A DNA stretch of 64,000 nt from Opisthorchis felineus (Eukaryota > Platyhelminthes > Trematoda > Opisthorchiida > Opisthorchiidae), in assembly GCA_004794785.1 (NCBI GenBank), contig SJOL01008935.1, forward strand, positions 85,800 through 149,799, written 5' to 3'. Within the stretch, counting starts at the first letter, position 1; every line of letters begins with the position of its first letter. The translations under genes were made by a program, and so were the position numbers. Shown here piece by piece: positions 1 through 11,692 of the stretch. The notes under the pieces are model-generated. The model worked only from the letters and a program-made list of their open reading frames with translations. It ran no database searches and was not told the origin of the DNA.

Positions 1-329
1 GCCTATATGAGCTATGATTTTGGGATAATGGCTTTAGAAGACCTGAAAACGCCCCAGTTTAGCTGCTCGTACAGGCGAAGTCTCATATCAGTACAACAAA
101 ACAGCCGGCAATGTAACTTCATACACACGCCCCATGAAGTTCATAGATATGTCGGTTTGCCGACTTAATCCCAAATAGGTAAATGCCACCCGAGCCTTAA
201 ATTTATGTACTGACTTTATCTGTCACGCTACAATTGGGACTAATAATAATAAATCGCCAAGCTATAAAACGGTTTCAGTGACTAGCTGCCATATTACCCA
301 AAGGAAGCAAGAAATCAGAGGTAGTACCA

Positions 330-508
330 GATGGCTCAATGGTTAGAGCGTGAATTCACTGACCGGAAGGTCTGTGGTTCGAACCCGACCCATGCCCGAG
401 CCCGGCTTCCCCTGTCTAGACTTGGGCAACCTGGCAGTATCCCAGCCCTCGTGTTTCCTTCTGGTGACATGGCAGCTAGGCACCGAAATGGTGCTACAGT
501 TGAACCAT
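330..508 (+). mobile_element. tRNA-derived SINE, full copy
   Basis: The head has a tRNA-like A box (TGGCTCAATGGTTAGAGCG) and B box (GGTTCGAACCC). The body carries the shared strings CTTGGGCAACCTGGCAGT and GGCAGCTAGGCACCGAAA, ending near TACAGTTGAAC. The same structure recurs in eight other places in the window. Confidence 0.9.
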
Positions 509-514
509 TCTCAA

Positions 515-590
515 ACGTAGACAGGGTTAGTCGAGATGCTGAGGTTGGTTTCGAACCACGGCTTAAATACTGAGCTAGCTCCAGCGTACC
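515..590 (-). mobile_element. SINE head fragment, inverted relative to its neighbour
   Basis: A degenerate minus-strand piece of the same SINE: GTCGAGATGCTGAGGT, then TTTCGAACCACGG and a decayed A box (GAGCTAGCTC). It abuts the plus-strand copy ending at 508, so the two are arranged as inverted neighbours. Confidence 0.7.
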
Positions 591-1460
591 TGAACTAATA
601 CAACTTTCAAGATACGTAAAACACCCCACAACATCGAGTATCTCTCCTTGGATTGTAATTATCATGTTAAGTGGCTGAATGTTCAGGAGAATGACCTTAC
701 ACTTTGTGGGTGCAAAGTGAATGCCAAAGAATGGAATGACTTTGTTCAGTTCATCCAAAAACACCCGCACCTTTCCCTCCTTTCCGGAGACGAGAACGAT
801 GTCGTCTGCATATTCCTGGTCAACCAGGTTTTCGTTAGCAGCCATTTAAACACCAGGATTTCGAAGACCTCCTGGCGTTTGTCTCATTCTCCCATCGACC
901 AAAAAACTAGGAATGTAGAGCATAGACATCTCACTTTCTACTCCGGAATCAATGCTTCGCGGGTGCCGGAGGACCAGTGCTGCCAATAGTTTTGTTACTA
1001 CTGGAGCCAAGCTTATCTTCGTGACTGCCACGCTCACTACGAGCCCCCTTTTTGAAAGTGAGCACTACTACCGATTCGTTCCAGTTGTTTGGGGTAGTCT
1101 TCTCTTCCCAGCTGCAGGGAAATAGATCGGACTTGCGCTGAGTACTTCATTCTTACTCTTGAACAATCAAGGTGAGATGTCGCTCGGACCAGGAGCTCGG
1201 TGGCGTTTCAGAGAACATATGCAGTCATAAAACTTCCAGGCCGTAGGGGTTTCTGGGTTCACTGTCTTTAGTTCTGGTGCAGTTCATCTACCCGAAGCAT
1301 CGGTGTTAAACACTGATGTTTTGCTGTCGATGATGTAGCTATCCTACTGATTATCGGCAGGCTGCCATGAGAATTCTTCAACGTACTCGAACCAGCGGTC
1401 AAGCCTTCCCTATTTGTCTTAGATGGTCGCACCAGTTTGATCTTTAGTCGCTTCACTCAC
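590..1460 (-). mobile_element. LINE fragment, reverse transcriptase
   Basis: Broken minus frames encode the catalytic palm motif YADDIVLV (about 801-812 for YADD), the following FFGIHFAPTKCKV, and upstream ISLAPVVTKLLAALVL. This is the reverse transcriptase of a non-LTR element of the CR1/RTE kind common in flatworms. Frameshifts make it dead. Confidence 0.85.
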
Positions 1461-1855
1461 GGCTGATTTCCAGAAACCGGTGGCAAGGGTCAGTCAAAAT
1501 ACTCTTTGGGTATTCCCGGCATTCTTCGCCCCTTCCATTTCCTTACCCTTTTGTGTTCACCAGGCCTCACAATTGGCGCACACGCTCAGTTTCACTAGGC
1601 GTGTGATAAATCGTCGGGCTGAATTATGTTCGGGACTGGCGAAAAAATTTCTCCGAGATTCAAGTCGCGCCATCGTTCCGTTTGATTTTCACTGTTTGAG
1701 GGAACCTGGTAGCCTTGCTGCATGCAGCAGGGCGGGTAAGCTAAAACAGGCTACTGCTGACACCTTTCTTTCTCCTTCATGTACTTTTTGTTCACCCTTC
1801 ACTTGCTTCCGGCTGTGCAACTCTGACGGCAGGATGTGAAAGTGTTGGTATCGTC

Positions 1856-3240
1856 TTGAGTCAATGGGCGAAGAGGTCCTTGCTTGACTGGATACTCCTC
1901 GATAGTCGCCTCTGTGCGGTTTGTCTGGTAAAGCCCGTGAAGCAGTCTCACAAGCGGGAAATTGATCGTTGTCTGTCTGTCGTGTCTGCTTACGCCCCAA
2001 CCGACCGTAGCTCTGACATCACCGAAAACAAGTTTTATGACGCCCTGAATGCCCTGTTATGACGAGCTAAAAGTTTGGATGTCGTTGTGGTTGCCGGGGG
2101 TCTGAATGCACAAGTGGGTAGGTTGGGCGCATGTGAGACTCAATTAAGTGGTCGATATGGATTGTACTCGGTACGTCCAGCAAATGACAAACAATTGCTT
2201 CAGCTATATGCAGACCACAGGCTGTTGTTATGCAGTACTAACTTCCGAAATAATCGAAGTTGTCTGGCCACGCATTGTCCTCCAACACCATGCCGGCTAC
2301 GAACTACAATTGATCATATTGCCATCGGTTACCGATGGCGTGGATTAATAACTGACTGCAGCTCGTTTTGAAACACATTTGTGGATTCCAACCACGCTCT
2401 TATCCGGAGTCGCTTCTCCCTTCGTTTCCCAGGTCTGTGTAAGATGTGGACAAATCACTTAGCAACTGAGAGACTGGTAGATTTGGATGTTGGACGAATT
2501 TACCGGGATCGTCTTCTGGAGTCTTTCAACTGCTGCACCATCAGATGTGAACTCATGCTGAAGGGAGATCGCCACCTCTCCACAGTGCTGGGAGTTTTGC
2601 CTGTGGCACGGCGCTACCAGGCCCACTCAAGCATTGGATATCAGACCGGATAGTGGCATTGCTCAAGTCTCGGAGAAATATCCCCGCCGGTCCCGAACAT
2701 AAATTGACCCAACGAATTATCAGACGTCAAGTGAAAGTGAGCGTGCGCACTGCCAGTGAATTCCGGTGGACTTGGAAAGCTAAGGAAATGGAAGAGGCCC
2801 AGAAAGCCGGGCATGGCCGAAGATTATTTCATTTGATTCGTGCGACCGGTCCCGGGAAACCACCTGTGAGTGAAACTGTCAAGGATCAGAATGGAGCAAC
2901 CATCTTGAATAAAGAAGAACGCTTCGTCTGGTGAGCTGAATACTTCAAACAACAGTTATCGTGGCCACCAGGTACTACTCATGTAGACCCTACAGCTTAG
3001 TTAGAACCCTGAACGGTGAACGTGGAACCCCTATGGCCTCGGAGATTCATGACTGCATATGTTCTCTCAAGCGCTACCGAGCTTCTGGTTTGGATGATCT
3101 CCCACCCGCATTGTTCACAGATGTGGGTGAAGTCCCTAGTCAGCGCTTATCTGATCTGTTTACCTGCATTTGGGGAAAGGATACTGTCTCAAACAACTGG
3201 GGAGAGTCGCTGATAGTGCTCAGTGCTGAATACTGATATC
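1856..3240 (+). mobile_element. LINE fragment, endonuclease to start of RT
   Basis: Successive plus frames give the APE endonuclease (VVSAYAPTDRSS, DVVVVAGGLNAQVG, TTIDHIAIGYRWRG), then a linker (SRFSLRFPG, RRLFHLIRATGPG) and the first RT block (SLKRYRASGLDDLPPALF). The order is as in an intact LINE, but stops and frameshifts interrupt it, and the Asn of the GDFNAQ motif is preceded by GL instead of DF. Confidence 0.85.
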
Positions 3241-3312
3241 ATGCTGTCGATAAATATGACAGTGATGGTGATGATGATATTGATGATGGTATTGATGACT
3301 GATGTGGTGGTT
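3240..3312 (+). repeat. GAT/ATG-rich simple repeat
   Basis: An imperfect trinucleotide stretch (GTGATGGTGATGATGATATT and onward) lies at the end of the preceding LINE piece, possibly its microsatellite tail. Confidence 0.5.
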
Positions 3313-3327
3313 TCGTTCAAATACGAA

Positions 3328-3600
3328 CTAAACTTCTACAGTGGAGCACTTTGGAAGAGTCCTGAGTACGAGTTTGCCATCCTCTGCGTTTCTAAGCTGT
3401 TGTTTGCCCCTCAAATGGCCCGGGAAGATGAAGAGGAAACCGATTCCGTGAAGCACGTGGTTAGAATCTGCACAAGTTTTCCAAAACGAGCAGGAGTCAG
3501 TTGCTGATCTGCGCCGTCGGTAACGGGTTGCGATGTGATCATTTTGGGTAGTGTCTGGCACACTGTTAGAGGACATCGTCGCACTTCAGTATTGCTAATT
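3328..3600 (-). mobile_element. LINE fragment, end of endonuclease domain
   Basis: A minus frame reads DHIATRYRRRRSATDSCSFW and continues to FLFIFPGHLRG, the diverged equivalent of the DHIAIGYRWRG...SRFSLRFPG stretch seen at 2310-2430. It is therefore inverted relative to its neighbour. Confidence 0.8.
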
Positions 3601-4440
3601 CGGCGCTCCTATGCCATGTGTGCAATGTTTCATAGGCGCTGATGGCCAAAGGTATGCGGTCTTATTTTGTCTTCAGCACGTAATAACCGTGTTTCGGAGC
3701 TAAATGCGCTGTGGAATGCACTGCGGCGATGTCGACCGTACCATTTACGCACAAACCAATGCCACCGCAAGTGTCTGAGCCGAGTAAAAGTAAATCGGCC
3801 TTCAGAACTCACTGTATCCTCTTTGGGAATACCGTTATTGGAAGAGGTTTACCTGGCGAGGTGACTGAACTTGTCGACCGGTTTCAGCGCTACACAAGCC
3901 CTGACTTGGTTTGGTGTCGCACACAGCCAGCGTTAGACTGGCACCATGCACGCTGAAGGTACAAAATCCGTTCTGAAACGCTTGATCAACCTGTTTACTA
4001 CGCTTGTGTTGGTGCGATCTGTTCCGAATAGCTCGGTATCACCTACATACCCTAGGTCAACCGTGGCCGGACGAAAAGCAATCAACCTACAATTCGCCTT
4101 CAGTGTAACGTCACGGCAAGCGATTGGGACGTAGTATCCAATCCAAGCCTTGATGAAGCTCTGTTCTGACAGTACGGACAGTGCACTGTACATGTATTTT
4201 GATTCATCCGTTCACAAATGAAGGGGTTTTCAATTTGTACGAACTTTGTTACAAACTAAGGCCTCTACAACTCTACGAGTAGCGTGGATTTGTGCTATGC
4301 AATGTGATGTTCTGAATTCTTGCCTCCTAAAAAGGTCTGTATGATTCCTCCATGAACACATACGGCTCTACGGCAAATTCTCCCTGATTTCACCACACCC
4401 AGTGGTGCCAGCAAAGTCCTCGCTCGTCCCTCCTCTTCGT
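3600..4440. other. Interval without a supported gene
   Basis: Short frames in both directions only. A plus frame near 4040-4134 (AGRKAINLQFAFSVTSRQ) hints at a retrotransposon protease region, but the match is too weak to call. Confidence 0.3.
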
Positions 4441-5115
4441 AATCGAGGTGCTCTTTATTGTCCCTGACATATCGAGGGTCGAGATGCTTCCGGGGCACTT
4501 GCTCACAGACATTGAGTCCACTGACAGTATTACTCATCTGGAATCGGGGACCTTAGCAGTGCAAACGATTTTAGATAATCTAAGTAATTCTGCTGCACAT
4601 TTCGGCTTGCGCTTTACACCTGGAAAGTAAGCTGTTACTGCATGACTGAGTGGTTTCAAAAGTAAACTTCATGCTTGCAGAAGAAGCTATATGGTGGACA
4701 AATTCGTTTATCTGCATAAATTCCGGCGTTCAGGTGAAGGATGAAATCATTTTCCGAATCGCGAAGACCAGGGCAGCGTTTGGCAACTTACAACATTTGT
4801 AACGTCGGTGTGACATCTGTTTGACTATAATGTTGTGGTTCGATCTGTACTACTTCGTTGATCAGAGGCGTGGTCACCGCTTGCAGATCTTCGAAGACTG
4901 TGCGACCATCTGCGCCTCCAAAGCATTGCGCGGGTTCGGTGGAAACACCAAGTCGGTAATGCTGAGGTATACCAGATGGTTCTCTGGAAGTTCACTCCCT
5001 TGATAGATCAACTGGTCACACTCCACTGGTTACGCTCGTTAAGCGACGGACTTCGTATGCGAGAGGGCCGTTTGCTTCGTAGAGCCCTCTTCACCCAGCC
5101 TTGCATCATGTGAAG
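4440..5115 (+). mobile_element. LINE fragment, RT thumb and C-terminus
   Basis: Frames read LPGHLLTDIESTDSITHLES, LDNLSNSAAHFGLRFTPGK, IAKTRAAFGNLQHL, VDQRRGHRLQIFEDCATI and LDQLVTLHWLR. These are successive blocks after the RT active site of the same LINE family. The YADD motif itself is replaced by ESTD. Confidence 0.82.
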
Positions 5116-5739
5116 ACGACTCAGGGGCAGTTAGCTCATGAATTGACAACGAAGCCTGCTAACTGACCATCTAAGCCGTTTCTCCGAATGATGAACCCAG
5201 GACAAGACAAACCAGTGACTAGCGATCCTGACAGAAATGGATGTGCAAGCAGTTAGTGACGATTCTGCATCAAAGCTATAGCCTTCACTGCTTAGTTCCC
5301 TCTCCCTGCCATATCGGATAAACAGGACAATTGAATGTCAGTGAACTGATTGGACCACGCCTCCAACGCTTGGCTGTCATCCTCATCTTCGGTGAACGAA
5401 GCTATAGCCGATGGAGCCACTGTACCTCGGCACACGATTGGCAGCTGAAAAACTGAGCTAATCGGAACCCCGATGTTTCGCACATTCTGCCCCAGTAGCC
5501 TTTTTTGAAATCATAATTACGATGGAAACTACCGCATTCATTGTCTCCCAAATGTTTTGAGTTGGTTCCCACAGGCTCTTCCTCCATTTTTTGACAGAAT
5601 AGAAGGAAGGCAGTCTGGACCGTATACTTGGTATTTCTGTTCATTTGGTGTCCGAATCACTGCTTGCGACGGATTTTTGACAGTACCGCCAGTTGAACGC
5701 TTTACTACGTTGATTTTACTACCTCAGGCGATGTGAGAC

Positions 5740-6004
5740 TATCTTGCCCTCAGTTCTGACATCCCTGAATCTAATTACCTCCTTCTGACACTTTGAGGTC
5801 GGAATCTTCCCGGGACATTTACTTGTGGATTCTGAACATGCGACCGGTGTTATTATCATTTTTTTGGATCTTTCGGAAATGCAAATCATTTTAAGCAAAC
5901 TTAATACCTTCACCTTGTGGTTTGGTTTGCACTTCGCACCGACGTGTAAATTGTCACTATGAAACTGAGTGGAATCAGGCCCTAGCCATCATCATCATCA
6001 TCGA
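5740..6004 (+). mobile_element. LINE fragment, RT active-site region, with CAT repeat
   Basis: A plus frame reads IFPGHLLVDSEHATGVIIIF then LNTFTLWFGLHFAPTCKLSL, the decayed equivalent of the YADD block. It is followed at 5987-6004 by a short (ATC)n run. Confidence 0.7.
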
Positions 6005-6056
6005 CAGAATGACATCAGTGTTCAACACCGATGCTTAACTGCCGTACAACCATGAT
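6005..6056 (+). repeat. Short interspersed motif, copy 1
   Basis: The string GTTCAACACCGATGCTTAAC followed by TGCCGTACAACCAT recurs with changes at 10785-10815, 13505-13543, 44468-44512 and, on the minus strand, 1294-1325. Four of the copies follow ATC- or CAT-rich sequence, so it may be a LINE end. Confidence 0.5.
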
Positions 6057-6070
6057 ATCATGGTTGTACG
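6043..6070. repeat. Perfect 28-bp palindrome
   Basis: CGTACAACCATGAT is followed directly by its exact reverse complement, with no spacer, centred between 6056 and 6057. The left arm is the end of the interspersed motif; the right arm begins another repeat. Confidence 0.9.
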
Positions 6071-6370
6071 TGGGCTGGGATACTGTCAGGGCGCCCACAC
6101 CCAGACAGGAGGACGATTAGGGTCCTCAACCAAAGCCTTTGGCAAGGCAGCGGTGTTTGGCAGGAAATGCAAATGCATTGCCATTTCTACGGAACAAGTC
6201 GCCATATGTTCCAACCCCCAACCTGGAGGACCAGGAGACTGTGTTCGTCAGACCTCTAACCATTGACCAACCTGGTATGAGAGACTCTGTGAGTGTCGCG
6301 GGGACACCCCCCAGTATAGCTCAATGGGTCGCTGAGGTGCGCAAACCGTCACACCACGATAAGGTCCAGT
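6070..6370 (+). repeat. Medium-copy repeat family D, copy 1
   Basis: The string GGGATACTGTCAGGGCGCCC, then GATTAGGGTCCTCAA and CATATGTTCCAACCCC, is shared with 12650-12830 in the same order. It ends with a tRNA-like stretch (CAGTATAGCTCAATGGGTCG). Confidence 0.55.
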
Positions 6371-6429
6371 CTCTTCGTGACGGACCCTAGCCACACGTTC
6401 GCAGACCAACCAATCGACTTTGTGGATAT

Positions 6430-7590
6430 TTACGTGTTCTAGGTAGTTCTACAAATCCCGGTGGACTGGCTGAACGGTCAATCTTTTATGTATTTGGAAA
6501 AACCAGGTCACATCTTGCCAACGGGTTACAGACATGATTTTGTGGTGCGGCGTTGTTGCAGCATTGTGGTCAAGACGGCTTCGTGGATAATGGATGTGAC
6601 CTATGTGCACGAAGAAAGCACAACTTTCGGTGTTTGGCCGTTGGTCCGGCAGGAAAATCGTATTAGCTGTTTACAACCGTTTCGACGGGTGGGCGGGGGA
6701 GCTGAGTCGGTTGTCGTTCGTCAACGGGTGACAAGAAATACAGTGTAAGTCGAATGCCGGGGTGGCTTCGTTCAGCTAGGGATCATAAAAGCACTCGCCT
6801 GTTCCACGGCGGCCATTACTTATTTTCCGTCGTACAGAACGAAGTGGATAGATTTGGGACGGATGGTTACGTCTTCACCATAGTTCTCGCACTTGTTTCG
6901 GAGTTGCCGTATCAACCTTTCGGAAAAACGTAGATCAGGGTATTCACCAACTGAAGCTTACCTGGTTTCGTCAGATCCACCTTAAAATAATTGCTTAAAT
7001 AAGCATGACCTCGACAAGAATTGGTAGGGTCTGCCTTGGATTTTACAGTTAAGGGCACTATCATGTCACATTAAGCGTCACGGGTGACTTTACATGCTGT
7101 ATAGAGCGAGGTGAGCGAAAATATGTTGCTGCCGACATCCCCTTACACTTTCACGCATTCCCTTACCTCTCCACTCCATTGTGAATACTTTCTCTGCTAC
7201 AGCCTGGCACTAGGACTGCCGACTCCGTTAGCCTTGTATCATCACGTTCATCCCTATAGTGACCCCAAGTACTTCGAATTCCATTTCCAGACCCCGAAGA
7301 CCGGTCTACCTAGCTGCCATCTAGGTTTGAACCCTTAGTAAAGCAGGGCAAAAAGCTACTCTTCTTCGTACGATGGATTCCCGCTGCACTTATGTCTGCT
7401 GCCTGTCGGAATCGAGGGTCCAGGACATGATTTACTTGAGTTGGCTTACCCTCTTTCAGCGGTCACCTACACAACTCTGGTTGCATACGCCGCTGTCCAT
7501 CTCGAGCGTTTCGACTAGATTGGATGCCCGTTGATAATTCTATGTGAGCGATGCGTTTGACAACACCCATCAAGGAATCTCGGGGAAAAG
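6430..7590. other. Interval without a supported gene
   Basis: Open frames are short and show no family motif. A pyrimidine-rich stretch lies at 7130-7260. Confidence 0.4.
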
Positions 7591-7990
7591 ATGTCCATTG
7601 TTCGTGTTTATTTTGTCTGCTTTACCCGAATGGACCGTAATTCTGAATCTGATCTACCATCTATGAAGTACTCGGTGTGGTTTTATGATGGGCTAAAGGC
7701 TCAGAAGTTATGGTGGTTGGTGACATAAACGCGAAGGCAGGTTGACTGGGGGCTGCTGAAGCTCGACTGGGTGACCGTCTTGAGTTGGACACTGGGCTCA
7801 CGGACAACGAAGAGTGCCTACTGCAGTTATGTGCTGACTACAGATTTCCCTCGCAGTGCCAGTTTCCGGGGCAGCGGAAATCCATTTACCACACGACGCC
7901 CTCCAACAAAGCAGACCCGAACTACAGTATACCTCATTGCCACCAGTTATTGAAGGCGAAGATTCATTGTAATGTTTAGTGCAGCACGTT
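7590..7990 (+). mobile_element. LINE fragment, endonuclease
   Basis: Frames give VMVVGDINAKAG, then LGDRLELDTGLTDNEECLLQ and LCADYRFPSQCQFPGQRKS. These match the endonuclease block (GDFNAQ...DNG..LLQLCADH) of the family. Stops and a frameshift are present. Confidence 0.8.
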
Positions 7991-8259
7991 TATGCTAAAG
8001 CCGTAGATGGTTTAAGCGATGTCTATGTGGTCTAGCGTGTTCCGAAGTGGCATTTGAAGCGTGCAAATACTAGCGAACTGTATATTGTCTTTTGGTTAGG
8101 GCTAAAGGCTAGTACAACACAATGCATCGAGATAATCTTTCGAACGAAGTAAAAATCATCTCCACTGTTCCACATGATAGTTTTATTGCCCATCAATTAG
8201 TTGAGTTTCAGTCATTTGGCTGCTTCTCACATTGTTTTCTTGAACTCCCCTGCCCACAG

Positions 8260-8313
8260 TTCACAACTGTTTTGAAAGTTCCGACGCAGTTTGTGTCACC
8301 AAGACCATGGAAA
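8260..8313 (+). CDS. COPS3: Tentative upstream COPS3 exon
   Basis: Eighteen codons lie between a CCCACAG acceptor and a GTAAGT donor, in phase 0 at both ends like the confirmed exons. The peptide reads FTTVLKVPTQFVSPRPWK. It can be placed on the CSN3 stretch just before the conserved AYKKY segment (the P..xVS positions fit), but the match is short and the following exon was not found. It could also be a chance frame next to a good donor. Confidence 0.4.
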
Positions 8314-8635
8314 GTAAGTCGTTTATCTCTGTTGAATGCACTTGAGCAACCTGTTGAACAATTTTGTGTGCGTATCTTACGTATCATCTGTGTATATTGT
8401 GTAGTATACATCACTGCAACCCATACTCCGACTACTTGAATTTCAGCTGACAGCGAAACACGTAGTTTGTAATACGGGTTCTTGGGGACCGAGTTTCTAG
8501 AGGATTGTAGCTACTGCTGACATCCTATAACACTTGCAACATCAATTTGGAGGACTGTAATTTTTCTAAACGGTGTCGCCATGGCCGAATAGAACAGCGA
8601 GATCCGTCGCGGGGAAACCGGACCTTGTCATCGGT

Positions 8636-9060
8636 GAAATGCACTCGTTTGCACACTAATTCGGTCTTGATGGGAGACTCAACTGAATCCACTTAAATCG
8701 TGTTTGTGATGTTTTCCAAGTGAATGTACTGCACAAGGCCGCCTCTTGTTTCACTTGGTATGATGTTCGAGAGGTCACAGTGCATTTTCTTGACGGAATA
8801 TACCACTCATTAGGTTACCGGAAACTCTTCGGCAACGCACGACGGGTTTCACCCTCCTTGGGGTTCATCAGATAGGCGTAGCCTCCGAGTTCCCGTCAAT
8901 CTTACGTTCCACTTAAACTCAAATTGTGCGCGTTTGGCGAAATACGCTTATTTGCACATTAATGTGGTTTTGACGGGAGACTCATCCAGCTGAATATGTC
9001 GTGCATGATGTTTTTCAACTGAATGTACCGCACAAGGACTTTATCATGGTGCAACGGCTT
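8636..9060 (+). repeat. Repeat family C, about 1.4 tandem units of ~303 bp
   Basis: GAAATGCACTCGTTTGCACA at 8636 and GAAATACGCTTATTTGCACA near 8939 start homologous segments, each with a GGGAGACTCA string and ACTGAATGTACCGCACAAGG or a close variant. Other copies lie at 10840-11110 and 33365-33575. No coding potential seen. Confidence 0.7.
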
Positions 9061-9639
9061 GCGGACCTCAGCAACCTATTGAGCCATACACAGGGTACCA
9101 TCACGATATCCACAGCGTTTTTTGTACCAGATTGGTCAGTGTATGGATACCTTAAGCAGTTTCTCGGTACTCCAGATTGGGGTTTGGAACCTGTATGATA
9201 CCTTGTTCCTTGAAAAATTACATTGCTCCGCTAGTGTTACGCCAACCAGCTCGCACCTTGTGACCAGGCTTTCGAGCCGGGCTTTGGCTGTGGACTGTAA
9301 TCGTTCTATGTGGGTTTGGGTACGCTGACGTTATCTGAGCCCATGTACGACCTTGAACCACACAGTCGAACATACCTCCATGAAACGCTGGTGACACCAC
9401 CGACTATGAAATACAGGTGATTTTGCAGCTCCTGTATCGATGCTGAAGTGGGCCTAAGTTCGCGAACAGGGACTGGATACCCGTTAACAGCTGAATTTAT
9501 GCTATCCGACTACGGCTGTCAATGGAAGTAACAATGTCGTAAAATATAAGTCACTAGTTATAGTGTACACTTCCGCACCAATTTTAGCTCGAATTCGATG
9601 AGAAACCTTTTTTATGGAGAAGGTCTACTTGCTTGCCTA

Positions 9640-10480
9640 TCTCTAAGAGTTCACACAGTTGTAATAGCTGGAGACTTCGATGCACAAACAAGACGCTTTA
9701 TTCGATCAGAGGCACGTCTCGGTAGTATATTTAATCACAATGATGAACGCTTTTCGCACCTTTGTGTTGATTACCAAAGTGCTAAATTTAGATTTAGCGG
9801 ACGCCGTTGTGTTAATTATAGTCCCCATTGGACCCAATAAGAAATATCGCCATCACCTGTCGGGACGAATTTCACTTCTCCACTGCGCAGTTCTGGAATA
9901 CAAACGTTGATTCAGATCATACTCTGTAGATTTTCATAAAAATTTCCCCGGTAAGCTTAGGGAAGCTCGCCGAAGCTCACTATGCAACGCTGTACGAGGA
10001 TCCCCTTTTTGAGGACATTGATCCCCATTGGAATCTTCTATCATACCATGACGTCTAACCTCATCATGCGAGACACGAAGGTGAGAGGAGGATTTCGACC
10101 GGGTAGAAGACGATGCATCGACTGCATCTTTATACTACATCAATTGCTTGAACAGCGCACCACCGACCAGCTCTGGCAATTTTCTTTGATGTCAAGGGGG
10201 TCTTTGGCTCTGTTAATAGTGTATCACTTTTAAGTGTATTAGGACAAAAAGGAATGCTCTCGAAGCTTGTCAGTCTGCCTCGTGCCCCTAATTTTTACAC
10301 TTGCCATGTTAGGGTTCAGAATGGACCTTCTAAAAGTTTTCGCACAACCGGCGGAGTTCGCCAAGGTTGCCCTCTATCAATATTTTCGTTCAATTTTGTC
10401 AGTAATAGTATTCTGTGATGCACACTCCAAGGATATCTAGGAATCGAAACCTCACTCTGATAAAAATGAGTGAACTTGGA
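9640..10480 (+). mobile_element. LINE fragment, endonuclease joined to RT
   Basis: VVIAGDFDAQTRRF (endonuclease) is followed, after a deletion, by GGFRPGRRRCIDCIF, FFDVKGAFGSVNSVSLLSVL and FRTTGGVRQGCPLSIFSFNF. The RT blocks are well preserved but in shifting frames. About 1.5 kb of the normal LINE between the two parts is missing. Confidence 0.85.
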
Positions 10481-10839
10481 TTGTGCGGGCGATATCGCTT
10501 TGTTATTCGACGATCAACAGTCCACACACTCTACTCTAATTTGAATGTCTGAAGTGGTCTCTTGTTTCAGGCTGTTTTGTACCTTCGAAGGTCCAAGCCT
10601 TGTTCCATGCTTTTCCCTGCGCCCCTTTGTGCCTTCGAAGTGAACAGCTTGAAACGGTTGATCGGTTGGCAGCTGCATTAGCCTTGATTGTACTGTATCA
10701 GATGCGTGCATTAGCAAAGTCACAAAGGCGGCCTCATGCTTTAGTTGGTCATCATCATCCTCACTGACGACAACACCAGAGGAGAACAGTGATGCTTCAC
10801 TGCCGTACAACCATATAAGTTTAGTTGAATTCGATATTT

Positions 10840-11110
10840 GAGATATCGAGGTATATTTTCTTGATAGGGTGCACTACCCATAAGTTTGCTGAAAACTCTT
10901 GGACAGCGCACTACCGGTTTCGTTCATCCTGATGCTCATTAGCTAGGAATACTCCCCTAATTTCCGTCGGTCTCATGTCCTATTTGAACACCAAATTGAA
11001 TGTAAGTCAAGTTTTACGTCACCTGCACATTAATTTTCTGTACCTCTCGTTGACCATATTTTTCAACTGAATGCACTGCCTCGTATTTCTATACTGTAGG
11101 TATCGAAGAA
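10840..11110 (+). repeat. Repeat family C, diverged copy
   Basis: Shares TTTTCTTGATAGGGTGCACT, AAACTCTTGGACAGCGCAC and TTTTTCAACTGAATGCACTG with the unit at 8780-9050, in the same order and orientation. Confidence 0.6.
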
Positions 11111-11628
11111 TCTTCCTTGATATGAGCGAGAGGCTCAGTTGAATTTCGGTTGTATCTCCCATTAACGCCAACTTAATTTACGATACTTTGTTCATCTCCA
11201 CGTACGAAATAGGGTTGATGGATATCCGGGAAGCAAGCATACTTGGTGAACCAGGAATGCAGACCACAGCTTATGGGGAGTGGGCCGGATGAAAATAGAT
11301 GCAGGGGACTATGGCTGACTAAAGTTTTGTCGGAAGTATTCTCAGTGATCTAGAATCCGCCTCTTATTACCTATCTAGTTTGTGATTCTAACATAAATTA
11401 ACTCGCTAACAAGTGGTTCTTTGGGCTTTGATTTGCGAATTACCTGAAACAGCTTGCGTGCATTCCGACCTGCTTCTTCCATTTTTTGATTATTTGATTT
11501 CACCACTCCTCTGTTCGTGGGCCTTGTTTGGGTTTATGTCAAGGGACCACGTAACGGGGGAGTCTTCAAACTATGGCGCGCGCATTTACTTCAGCTTGCC
11601 CACTGCTTTTAGATATTAGAGATGAAGC

Positions 11629-11692
11629 CGCTCCTGTCTAGGCTTGGGCAACCTGACAGTATCTCACTCCTCGTACCCCCTTCGTGTGGCAT
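11629..11692 (+). mobile_element. SINE body fragment
   Basis: About 64 bases of the SINE body without the tRNA head: GGCTTGGGCAACCTGACAGT followed by TCTCACTCCTCGT and GTGTGGCATG. Confidence 0.7.
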
